Shown here: positions 1 to 5,134 of the stretch, in pieces | Layout of the letters: the number at the start of each line of letters is the position of its first letter | How positions within the stretch are numbered: the first letter of the stretch is position 1 | Assembly: GCA_017652715.1 (NCBI GenBank) | Contig: JAGCAL010000002.1 | Location: forward strand, 1 to 5,134 | DNA: 5,134 nucleotides | From: Candidatus Saccharimonadota bacterium | GTDB taxonomy: Bacteria; Patescibacteriota; Saccharimonadia; Saccharimonadales; Saccharimonadaceae | Reading direction: 5' to 3' | Program-made: the position numbers and the translations under genes | Notes under the pieces: model-generated | Seen by the model: the letters and a program-made list of their open reading frames with translations, nothing else | The model's database searches: none | Told to the model about the DNA's origin: nothing

Positions 1-74
1 ACAATCCCTACGACTAAAAATACGAATAATGTAACGCTTAAAATCGCTACAAGAATCCATTCTGCTGTGTTCAT
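1..74 (-). CDS. Small membrane protein, N-terminal part only (runs off left edge)
   Basis: Only the first 24 codons are in the window and the frame is open to the edge. The peptide starts MNTAEWILVAILSVT and continues as one hydrophobic stretch (roughly residues 6-25), so it is a membrane anchor or uncleaved signal with a very short cytoplasmic N-terminus. The start is well supported by an AGGAGG ribosome site at 79-84, four bases before the ATG. The gene begins 11 nt after the galU stop, and its ribosome site lies entirely in that gap, so it is almost certainly co-transcribed and probably translationally coupled with galU. No function can be assigned from 24 residues. The lack of charged residues after the helix in the visible part is only because of the cut. 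Confidence 0.75.
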   Translation of the reverse strand, partial: MNTAEWILVAILSVTLFVFLVVGI

Positions 75-78
75 TTTT

Positions 79-84
79 CCTCCT
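79..84 (-). promoter_or_regulatory. Ribosome binding site of the small membrane protein
   Basis: A perfect AGGAGG on the minus strand sits between the galU stop codon (86-88) and the ATG at 72-74, with a 4-nt spacer. It fixes the start of the edge gene and implies re-initiation by ribosomes finishing galU. Confidence 0.8.
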
Positions 85-85
85 T

Positions 86-964
86 TTATTTTATTATACC
101 ACAGAGCCTACGTACGTCGTCGGCGTAATCCGTCTCCGACAAAACATATTCAAGATGCGCCAAGAAATAGTTTTTCGGATCACCAGTTGTAATCCATTTT
201 CCTCGACTTTTCGCTATAATCACATCGCCGTGCTCGGCCAATTTAGTAATTGCGTCAACAGTCCAAAGTTCACCATCTAGTCCAGTATTCGTAGGTATTA
301 AATAATCGAAGACTTCTGGCGTTAGCAGATAACGACCATAGCTAGTCAAATTGCTTGGCGAAAGCTCTGGAGTCTTAGGTTTCTCGACGATATGACTCAG
401 TGTACCGTTTTCTTTAAGCGCAATCATCCCGAATTTATTCCATACTTCCTCTGGCATTTCCTGAGCCGCAATTACAGCCTTCGCGCCCGGATTTTTTTCG
501 TAAGTCTCGATCAAAACTTTTACGTCGCCTTCTCCAAGAATCAAATCATCACTATATAGGACTACGAAAGCTTCCTCATCTTTCACATATTCCTTAGCCG
601 AAACAATCGGCGAACCGTTCCCGTACGGCAAGCTCGGGTCCTGTTCAATTACGGTAATCTTCGGAAACTCTAAAACCTTCTCTACTGGTTCAAAACGCTC
701 CGACTTCCCCTGTTTATCGAGTAGAGCCTTAACATTTTCCGCCTTATTGTGAAAATAATCATCGTATATTTCTTTCGATTTAGTATTTGGCGTTGCAACG
801 ATGATGATTTCTTCAATCCCCGCCTCCGCGCACTCTTCTACGCAGAGCTGCATTACCGGCTTAGCGCCAATCGGAATCATCGCTTTCGGAATAGTTTTAG
901 TAATTGGTAAATAACGGCTCGCAAATCCAGCGTCCGTAATGATTGCCTTTCTGATTTTTGCCAT
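86..964 (-). CDS. galU: UTP--glucose-1-phosphate uridylyltransferase (GalU-like nucleotidyltransferase)
   Basis: This 292-residue protein has the usual length and layout of bacterial GalU, the cytosolic enzyme making UDP-glucose from UTP and glucose-1-phosphate for glycans and envelope polymers. Visible family blocks are the N-terminal nucleotide loop (residues 11-17, DAGFASR) followed by YLPITKTIPKAMIPI, VEECAEAGIEEIIIV (42-56), the acidic metal-site block YSDD (137-140), FGMI (178-181), VEKPK (193-197), SNLTSYGRYLLTPEVFD (204-220), GELWTVDAI (231-239) and TTGDP (259-263). The loop is divergent: canonical GalU has G-x-G-T-R where this has G-F-A-S-R, and YGNGSP (114-119) replaces the common GLGHA. 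The fold call is firm; sugar and nucleotide specificity is less so. The start is supported by AAGGAG at 974-979, nine bases upstream, and an extended -10 promoter just beyond it. It heads a unit with the small membrane protein downstream. Confidence 0.85.
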   Translation of the reverse strand: MAKIRKAIITDAGFASRYLPITKTIPKAMIPIGAKPVMQLCVEECAEAGIEEIIIVATPNTKSKEIYDDYFHNKAENVKALLDKQGKSERFEPVEKVLEFPKITVIEQDPSLPYGNGSPIVSAKEYVKDEEAFVVLYSDDLILGEGDVKVLIETYEKNPGAKAVIAAQEMPEEVWNKFGMIALKENGTLSHIVEKPKTPELSPSNLTSYGRYLLTPEVFDYLIPTNTGLDGELWTVDAITKLAEHGDVIIAKSRGKWITTGDPKNYFLAHLEYVLSETDYADDVRRLCGIIK

Positions 965-987
965 AAATAAGTTCTCCTTGAGACTTA

Positions 988-1017
988 ATTATAGCATACA
1001 AACTCTACTCCAAGCAA
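988..1017 (-). promoter_or_regulatory. galU promoter (extended -10)
   Basis: On the minus strand there is a perfect TATAAT at 988-993 preceded by TG one base upstream (TGCTATAAT, 988-996), an extended -10 element. A weak -35 candidate TTGCTT lies at 1012-1017 with an 18-nt spacer. Transcription should start near 981, only a few bases before the AAGGAG at 974-979, giving a 5' leader of about 17 nt with no room for a riboswitch or attenuator. The -35 candidate overlaps the U-tract of the preceding terminator. Confidence 0.65.
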
Positions 1018-1041
1018 AAAAATAGCCCCGCAGGGCTATTT
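1016..1041 (-). terminator. Intrinsic terminator of the HdeD-like gene
   Basis: A 9-bp inverted repeat (1020-1028 with 1033-1041; core AATAGCCC/GGGCTATT) closes a 4-nt loop and is followed on the minus strand by a run of seven T (1016-1022, partly in the stem). It begins one base after the stop codon of the HdeD-like gene at 1043-1045. The plus-strand side is also T-rich (1041-1060), so it could work in both directions, but no plus-strand gene points at it. Confidence 0.85.
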
Positions 1042-1042
1042 C

Positions 1043-1648
1043 TTATTTTTTACGTTTTTTCGGAGTTTTAAGACGCGCTTCCTTGCGAGCTATCTTGTCT
1101 TCCACATTCTGAGAGCGGTTATGTACACCATAAATCATGCTAGTTATACCGACGATTAGAATATATGACCCAAAGAAGCGAACGAACGTCATAATTTCAA
1201 GCGCACCGGCGTTAAGCACGACAAGGCCAATTACGCAACCGCAGACCCCAGTCAAAATACGGATAAAGCGGTCAGTCGGATCGACGGTTGAGACAAAGCC
1301 ATGGAATATATCAATAATCCCAGAAACAATCGTGTAAACCGAAATAATAATCACGCTCGAAATAATATTGTTGTTCGCGAAGAAAATCAGCGCGACGGCA
1401 GCAATTACATCAATCATCGAGTCGATCACCGAATTAATCCAACCACGCCTCTTTCGGGAACAATAAAGAGCATTTACTGCGTCAACGATCCCCATCGCTA
1501 GTAAGAATAGACTGATAATTGTGATTGCATTACTAACATCTACTATGCTTGTGAAGAGAGTTACGCACCCAAAAATCACCGCGATAATCCCGCGTATTAT
1601 AAAAACTAGCCAGTATTTATCAATGTAACGCCTGTTTATATGTGCCAT
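1043..1648 (-). CDS. HdeD/DUF308-like six-helix membrane protein
   Basis: A 201-residue integral membrane protein resembling the HdeD (DUF308) family, whose best-known member is linked to acid resistance in E. coli; the biochemical role is unknown and should not be assumed here. The opening, MAHINRRYIDKYWLVFIIRG followed by IIAVIFG, is typical of the family. Hydrophobic segments fall at about 13-33, 41-61, 74-91, 95-118, 128-147 and 152-174, that is three helical hairpins, and the tail 176-201 is strongly basic (ending KTPKKRKK), probably cytoplasmic. The frame is open to an ATG at 1702 (219 residues), but that start has no ribosome site. The ATG at 1646-1648 has AAGGA five bases upstream (1654-1658) and gives the family-like N-terminus, so it was chosen. 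It has its own promoter candidate and ends in a strong terminator; read-through from the femAB operon is also possible. Confidence 0.8.
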   Translation of the reverse strand: MAHINRRYIDKYWLVFIIRGIIAVIFGCVTLFTSIVDVSNAITIISLFLLAMGIVDAVNALYCSRKRRGWINSVIDSMIDVIAAVALIFFANNNIISSVIIISVYTIVSGIIDIFHGFVSTVDPTDRFIRILTGVCGCVIGLVVLNAGALEIMTFVRFFGSYILIVGITSMIYGVHNRSQNVEDKIARKEARLKTPKKRKK

Positions 1649-1653
1649 ATTTT

Positions 1654-1658
1654 TCCTT
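1654..1658 (-). promoter_or_regulatory. Ribosome binding site deciding the HdeD-like start
   Basis: AAGGA on the minus strand, five bases before the ATG at 1646-1648. The longer alternative start at 1700-1702 has nothing comparable upstream and would also lie within the promoter region, so this site supports the 201-residue form. Confidence 0.7.
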
Positions 1659-1673
1659 ATATTACTTATGCTT

Positions 1674-1702
1674 ATAATATCACTCATTGACAAAAAATGC
1701 AA
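1674..1702 (-). promoter_or_regulatory. Candidate promoter of the HdeD-like gene
   Basis: On the minus strand TTGCAT (1697-1702) and TATTAT (1674-1679) are separated by 17 nt, which would start transcription near 1667 and leave a leader of about 20 nt. An alternative -10, TATAAG, lies at 1671-1676. The -35 is a poor match, so this is moderate evidence. It overlaps the much stronger plus-strand promoter, so the two could compete for polymerase. Confidence 0.4.
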
Positions 1703-1715
1703 AACATGGTATAAT
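1687..1715 (+). promoter_or_regulatory. Perfect consensus sigma70-type promoter facing the femAB operon
   Basis: TTGACA at 1687-1692, a 17-nt spacer, and TATAAT at 1710-1715, with TGG directly before the -10 (extended -10). All twelve core bases and the spacer are optimal. The expected start is near 1722, which is the A of an ATG (1722-1724) opening a 17-codon frame ending at the TAG 1773-1775 (begins MYRLKRGEFS). The transcript would run antisense to the 3' end of the downstream femAB gene. Nothing else on the plus strand looks like a real gene, so the product is either an antisense RNA, a short leaderless peptide mRNA, or an abortive/interfering transcript. Confidence 0.6.
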
Positions 1716-1731
1716 AAAGATATGTATCGCC

Positions 1732-2748
1732 TTAAACGTGGCGAATTTTCTTTCTTACTGATTCAACTAGTTTAGTTTTTTGATAAATTAGAGGTTTCAA
1801 AATCAAATCATGAGCTGGAGTGTACCTAAGTTCTTCGCAACCGAATGAGCGTTTAAACTCGCTTACTCCGTAGAAACGGTGGGAGGTCTCATTCGGCTCA
1901 ACAATCCCCCAAAGATTATAGCGAATGCAACCACGCTTTCTCGCTTCCGCCATAGCCTGCATATGTAAAAGCGGAGCAGCGGAATATTTAGTTCCAAGTT
2001 GTGACGAAACGCCATAATGGTAACTCGCTTCTGGCCCATAAAAAATCATAAAATTCTGCGCTAAAATCTCGCCATCGAGACTTGCAGTATAAATTAAAAT
2101 CTCATTATTTTTCTTAAAAGCTTCGAATTGTTTTCTCAGGAAGCTCTCGGAAAAAGCGACATATTTTTGGCGCTCGGCATGGAGCTTTTCTAGCCTACAA
2201 AACTCGTCAATCGACTTATCGCTCGTATCTGCGGTTATCGTAAGGTTATATTTTTCCGCTTTTCTTAGTTTACGGCGAAAACCTTGCGAAGCCCCGGCAA
2301 GAATTTCCTCGTCGGTCTTTTTCAAATCTAAAATTCCAGCATACTCAACCGACAGATACATTGGGGCTTTTTTGAGTCCGAGCTCCTGCATTAGCTTTAG
2401 AGATTTATCGGATAATTCTAACTGCGGACGAACGCGTACAAAAGCACAACCGTGAGCCTTCCCTTCGGTTTTAATATCGTCAAAAACCGCCCGAACAATC
2501 TCTTTATCTTTCCAATCTAAGATTGGTCCTCCGGCAATAGCAAGATAAGTCCCGCGCTTTGCGGTCTCAACTACTCCAGCATACGCCCCGACAATTTTTC
2601 CATCCCGGAATACGCCTCGTCGCACGACTTTCTTACCCCGAGCAATATGAAATTCGTAAAAGTCCCAAGATTGCAAGAAATTCGCTTCAGGATGTGAAGT
2701 AATAAAGGTGTCCCAATCCTCGCGACTCGTAACCGTCTCAATATTCAT
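1732..2748 (-). CDS. FemAB-type peptidoglycan aminoacyltransferase (paralogue 1, distal)
   Basis: A 338-residue member of the FemAB/FemX family, two GNAT-like domains that transfer an amino acid from aminoacyl-tRNA to the stem peptide of a peptidoglycan precursor on the cytoplasmic side. Family blocks are ANFLQSWDFYEF (22-33), RGTYLAIAGGPILDW (65-79), CAFVRVRPQLE (101-111), ILDLKKTDEEIL (139-150), the basic RRKLRKAEK (158-166), the second-domain block YNLWGI (277-282), SHRFYGVSEFKRSFG (289-303) and PAHDLIL (311-317). K299 in the FKRSFG block may be the lysine reported as catalytic in Weissella FemX (motif match only). The short length leaves no room for the long coiled-coil arm of S. aureus FemA, so it is FemX-like. 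It starts in an ATGA overlap with its paralogue, with GGAGG at 2754-2758. The amino acid and acceptor are unknown. Confidence 0.85.
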   Translation of the reverse strand: MNIETVTSREDWDTFITSHPEANFLQSWDFYEFHIARGKKVVRRGVFRDGKIVGAYAGVVETAKRGTYLAIAGGPILDWKDKEIVRAVFDDIKTEGKAHGCAFVRVRPQLELSDKSLKLMQELGLKKAPMYLSVEYAGILDLKKTDEEILAGASQGFRRKLRKAEKYNLTITADTSDKSIDEFCRLEKLHAERQKYVAFSESFLRKQFEAFKKNNEILIYTASLDGEILAQNFMIFYGPEASYHYGVSSQLGTKYSAAPLLHMQAMAEARKRGCIRYNLWGIVEPNETSHRFYGVSEFKRSFGCEELRYTPAHDLILKPLIYQKTKLVESVRKKIRHV

Positions 2749-3713
2749 AGATGCCTCCGCTTTTTTCGCATGGTCTCAACGGCCAAATTCTTCAAATATT
2801 TAACACGCGAAATAATTAAGTCATGGGCCGGCACGTATTCTACGATTTCTCCGCCAAACCCAGTTTTAAAAGTAGTGACGCCGGCATAGCGATGATTGGG
2901 CTGGCCGACCGGCGCAATCCCCCAGAGGTTAAATCTCTTAAAACCGGCCGCTTTCAAGTCTCTTATGGCTTGCCAGAGTAACGCATAAGCCCCCGGCAGC
3001 TTCCGATTTAGTTCGGTCGATGCCGCTTCATAATAATCGGCCTCATACCCATCTTTAATTATTAGCCCATAAGCCACGCTTTTACCCTCGGCGTTCTTTG
3101 CGACATAAATCTCGGAATCCAAAGCTTCCCTTTCGGCCAGTAAGGTCTTTAAATCCGGAGGCACAAAATTCTGACGACGAGCAGTCTCGGCCTGAATCTT
3201 ATGAAACTCTTTAAATATCTCTTCACTATCCGACTTCTCAACCTTAATCCCTAACTTATCGGCCCGACGTACCTCATAACGCGTCTGTCGTCGCATGTCG
3301 GCGAGTAATTCTTCCTCGGATTTTGTTAAATCTAACATTACGGTATGTTCAGCGGCTAGATGCATCGGCGACTTTTTAAGCCCGAGGCTTTCTAATAGTT
3401 TTAAATTATCAGCCGTCGCGGCAAGCTGTGGTCGCATTCGTATGAACACACATTTTTCTTTTTCGGCAACCTTTCGAATTTTACCAAAAACATCCCGAAC
3501 TAACCTCTTATCTTTCCAATCGATTAACGGCCCGCATGGAATTTCGAGATAACGGCCACGCTTAGCGTTTCGCACTATCATTAAAGCATGCCCTTCGCCC
3601 CCAAAATCATCGATAATAACCGTGCAGCCTAGTTTTTCGTTCATCTTTCCATAATTTGGAGACTGCAGATAATTTGCTTCCGGAAATTTTTCAACTACTT
3701 TCTCCCAACTCAT
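2745..3713 (-). CDS. FemAB-type peptidoglycan aminoacyltransferase (paralogue 2, proximal)
   Basis: A 322-residue FemAB/FemX family protein, colinear with the gene that follows it. It shows EANYLQSPNYG (12-22), RGRYLEIPCGPLIDW (52-66), CVFIRMRPQL (88-97), a classical family block VMLDLTKSEEELLADM (125-140) with RRQTRYEVRRADKLG (141-155), FNLWGI (261-266), NHRYAGVTTFKTGFG (273-287) and PAHDLI (295-300). K283 is the equivalent of the FK lysine. Between 141 and 155 it is closer to the family norm than its paralogue, suggesting a different acceptor or donor. Its N-terminus is about eight residues shorter than the paralogue's, lacking the first predicted strand; the start is nonetheless well supported by GGAGGAG at 3719-3725 and a 4-nt ATGA overlap with the aminotransferase gene. 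Both overlaps imply coupled translation and matched expression. Confidence 0.85.
   Translation of the reverse strand: MSWEKVVEKFPEANYLQSPNYGKMNEKLGCTVIIDDFGGEGHALMIVRNAKRGRYLEIPCGPLIDWKDKRLVRDVFGKIRKVAEKEKCVFIRMRPQLAATADNLKLLESLGLKKSPMHLAAEHTVMLDLTKSEEELLADMRRQTRYEVRRADKLGIKVEKSDSEEIFKEFHKIQAETARRQNFVPPDLKTLLAEREALDSEIYVAKNAEGKSVAYGLIIKDGYEADYYEAASTELNRKLPGAYALLWQAIRDLKAAGFKRFNLWGIAPVGQPNHRYAGVTTFKTGFGGEIVEYVPAHDLIISRVKYLKNLAVETMRKKRRHL
2754..2758 (-). promoter_or_regulatory. Ribosome binding site of distal femAB, inside proximal femAB
   Basis: GGAGG on the minus strand five bases before the ATG at 2746-2748. It lies within the last codons of the preceding gene, whose TGA stop overlaps the ATG, a standard termination-reinitiation arrangement. 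Confidence 0.75.
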
Positions 3714-4813
3714 TTTTTCTCCTCCAAATATTCGGCAATAATTTTACGCGCCGGCTCGAGCTCCTTTTTGCGATAATAAGTCGGCAGGTTAACGATATGC
3801 TTCGCGGCGTAAACTGCGTTCTTGCATTTTTCTTCCGGAAAATCAATTCTTCTATAATAGCGTTCTGGTGAAACCGGTTTCTCGTACCAAAAACCGTCAA
3901 AGTAGTATCCGGCGGCCTTAAGCTTACTTAAAACCTCCCGGCGATTCTTGACAAAACAAAACTCTCGTAAAGGTCTCTCCCCACCATAAGTTAGACTCTT
4001 AACCTGAAGTAACGCCCTCGCCGCCTCAAATCTACAAAGTCTACGCGTTAAATCTAGTCTATTATCAGCTGACTTTTCAACCCAATGGATTTTAACTAAA
4101 ACGCGCATAAAAATTCCGCCAAGATGAACACGGGTCAAAACTCTAGCTATTACGCCAAAAGTTGGGTAAAGTCGAGACCGTAAATAATCCGATACTTTCG
4201 GAGCTTTTTTAGGCGCTCTAATCGGGTTGTCGTGTGGCGCGCGAAGAATAACCGCCCCGCCCGAAATAGTGTCGATCGCCTTATCTTTTCCGAACGACAA
4301 AACCGTCGCCACTCCGACCGTTCCTGTCTCTCGTCCGTCTGGATATTTAATACCGGCCGAGTGTGCAAGATCTTCAATAATCACTAAATTATTATCCTTT
4401 GCAAACTGCTCAATCGCTACGATATCCACGGGGTTTCCTAGAGTATTTTGAACAATAATACCCTTAGGATTCGCTGTTTTTACTTCCTCTAGCTCCTTAA
4501 CCGAAAAATTTAAATCCCGAAGATCGATATCAGCAAAAATCGGCACAAGCCCAGCCTCTTTGATAGCTTCATATACCGCATAGCAGGTAAACCCATTCAC
4601 GATAATTCCGTCGCCTTCGTTAAAGTTCGCTCGGAGCGCTAAAGTGAGCGCCGAACGTCCATTCTTTGTTAAAATCGTGCGTTTCCCGCCGTACTTTCGC
4701 GTCAAAAAGTTTTCCAAATCGCGCAAATCCTCTTTTCTTCCCCTAGTAAAAGTATGGGCGAGCCGTTCTTCGCGGGAGTAATTAGCTGCTAGTCCTAAGA
4801 AATAGTATTTCAT
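3710..4813 (-). CDS. DegT/DnrJ/EryC1/StrS-family PLP aminotransferase
   Basis: A 367-residue fold-type I PLP enzyme of the DegT/DnrJ/EryC1/StrS family, which usually aminates keto-sugars on nucleotide carriers. Visible parts are the phosphate-binding loop NGRSALTLAL (51-60), DGIIVNGFTCYAV (68-80), PIFADID (91-97), the cofactor-ring block VIIEDLAHSAG (144-154; D148 for the pyridine nitrogen, H151 at the stacking/Gln position) and SFGKDKAIDTISGGA (173-187), where K178 fits the Schiff-base lysine of the SFxxxK pattern, so the enzyme is probably active rather than a regulatory homologue. The TGEGG of many members is TISGG here. Residues about 207-244 form an unusual hydrophobic and arginine-rich stretch. 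The start is the ATG in an ATGA overlap with the upstream hydrolase; a weaker TGGAG lies 11 bases upstream (4825-4829). The C-terminus overlaps proximal femAB. Substrate unknown; context suggests an envelope precursor. Confidence 0.8.
   Translation of the reverse strand: MKYYFLGLAANYSREERLAHTFTRGRKEDLRDLENFLTRKYGGKRTILTKNGRSALTLALRANFNEGDGIIVNGFTCYAVYEAIKEAGLVPIFADIDLRDLNFSVKELEEVKTANPKGIIVQNTLGNPVDIVAIEQFAKDNNLVIIEDLAHSAGIKYPDGRETGTVGVATVLSFGKDKAIDTISGGAVILRAPHDNPIRAPKKAPKVSDYLRSRLYPTFGVIARVLTRVHLGGIFMRVLVKIHWVEKSADNRLDLTRRLCRFEAARALLQVKSLTYGGERPLREFCFVKNRREVLSKLKAAGYYFDGFWYEKPVSPERYYRRIDFPEEKCKNAVYAAKHIVNLPTYYRKKELEPARKIIAEYLEEKK
3719..3725 (-). promoter_or_regulatory. Ribosome binding site of proximal femAB, inside the aminotransferase gene
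   Basis: GGAGGAG on the minus strand, five bases before the ATG at 3711-3713. This is the strongest ribosome site in the cassette and confirms the short N-terminus of the proximal FemAB protein. Confidence 0.75.
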
Positions 4814-5134
4814 TTTTTCATTTTCTCCACCAGGTTAATTAAAACTCGCGCTAGCTCGTCTGGACTCGAAATATACGGGGCGTGTGTCCAATTCGTATAA
4901 AATCTCAACTCGGCATTCGGTAGTTTCTCATAAAACGCGGTCGCTTGACGCGGCGGAGTCACCGTATCTTTCTTACCCCAAAGTATGAAAGTTTTAGTCT
5001 CGACTTTAGAAATGTCTAAATCTTTGTCCGACTCCAGCATATTCGTAAGGGTCTTCTTCATATTCTCCGGCGCCTTCGAATAATCGGTCGAACCAGTAAT
5101 TCGATGGAAAACTTTGTCAACTATCTTAACCTTC
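4810..5134 (-). CDS. Alpha/beta hydrolase, C-terminal part (5' end beyond right edge)
   Basis: The frame is open to the window edge, giving 107 visible residues starting KVKIVDKVFHRITGSTDY. An internal ATG at 5059-5061 is not the start, because coding-like sequence continues upstream of it without a stop. The visible part is the end of an alpha/beta hydrolase: strand and acid block FILWGKKDTVTPP, with the aspartate at codon 4966-4968, then LPNAELRFYTNWTHAPYISS, with the triad histidine at codon 4882-4884, and SPDELARVLINLVEKM as the last helix. The nucleophile elbow and oxyanion region lie outside the window, so esterase, lipase, peptidase or other activity cannot be separated. It overlaps the aminotransferase by 4 nt (ATGA), so it belongs to the same operon; the operon promoter is not in the window. 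Confidence 0.75.
   Translation of the reverse strand, partial: KVKIVDKVFHRITGSTDYSKAPENMKKTLTNMLESDKDLDISKVETKTFILWGKKDTVTPPRQATAFYEKLPNAELRFYTNWTHAPYISSPDELARVLINLVEKMKK

Noticed and set aside
1137..1501. Open frames on the plus strand across the HdeD-like gene
   Set aside because: They are antisense to a clear six-TM membrane protein, have low-complexity composition and no ribosome site; they are shadows.
1649..1702. Longer N-terminus of the HdeD-like protein (start at 1702)
   Set aside because: No ribosome site at that ATG, the extra 18 residues are unlike the family, and the region carries the promoter boxes.
1765..1772. Palindrome AACTAGTT near the femAB 3' end
   Set aside because: Eight bases, within coding sequence, with no second copy nearby; too short to call an operator.
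3295..3871. Plus-strand open frames over proximal femAB and the aminotransferase 3' end
   Set aside because: They overlap well-supported genes with intact family motifs, and they show no recognisable protein features or start signals.
3946..3951. TTGACA on the plus strand inside the aminotransferase gene
   Set aside because: No acceptable -10 box at 16-18 nt downstream; a chance -35 match.
3691..4451. Alternative-frame open frames within the aminotransferase gene, on both strands
   Set aside because: Arg-rich or Ser-rich translations in other frames of a conserved enzyme; the aminotransferase frame explains the sequence.
1..5134. Search by eye for CRISPR repeats, insertion-sequence ends, tRNA or rRNA genes
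   Set aside because: No regularly spaced direct repeats, no transposase frame with terminal inverted repeats, and no RNA-gene signature was seen; coding genes fill nearly the whole window.

Overview
The window is gene-dense, and every convincing gene reads on the minus strand. UGA is used as a stop in three ATGA start/stop overlaps, which argues against the UGA=Gly code of Gracilibacteria and Absconditabacteria. The small proteins, tight packing, a divergent GalU and the FemAB pair look to me like a Candidate Phyla Radiation bacterium, most probably Saccharibacteria (TM7). That placement rests on recognition of protein style and no search was run. No mobile element, CRISPR array, tRNA or rRNA was seen.

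In the direction of transcription (high to low coordinates), a translationally coupled cassette enters at the right edge. It holds the C-terminal part of an alpha/beta hydrolase (4810 to the edge), a DegT/DnrJ/EryC1/StrS-type PLP aminotransferase (3710-4813) and two tandem, paralogous FemAB-type aminoacyltransferases (2745-3713 and 1732-2748). Each junction is a 4-nt ATGA overlap. An 83-nt gap then holds two overlapping divergent promoters. One is for an HdeD/DUF308-like six-TM membrane protein (1043-1648). The other is a textbook-perfect sigma70-type promoter facing the opposite way, into the 3' end of the second femAB gene.

The HdeD-like gene ends in a clear intrinsic terminator (1016-1041). 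Its U-tract abuts the promoter of the next unit, a divergent UTP-glucose-1-phosphate uridylyltransferase (galU, 86-964). galU is followed after 11 nt by the start of a small membrane protein that runs off the left edge.

Functionally the window reads as cell-envelope metabolism. GalU supplies a nucleotide sugar. The two FemAB enzymes probably add amino acids from aminoacyl-tRNA to the peptidoglycan stem peptide. The aminotransferase and hydrolase are co-translated with them and may modify a sugar, amino acid or lipid in the same process, but their substrates cannot be told from sequence. The most unexpected signal is the perfect plus-strand promoter at 1687-1715, which has no ordinary gene downstream and would make an antisense or very short leaderless transcript.
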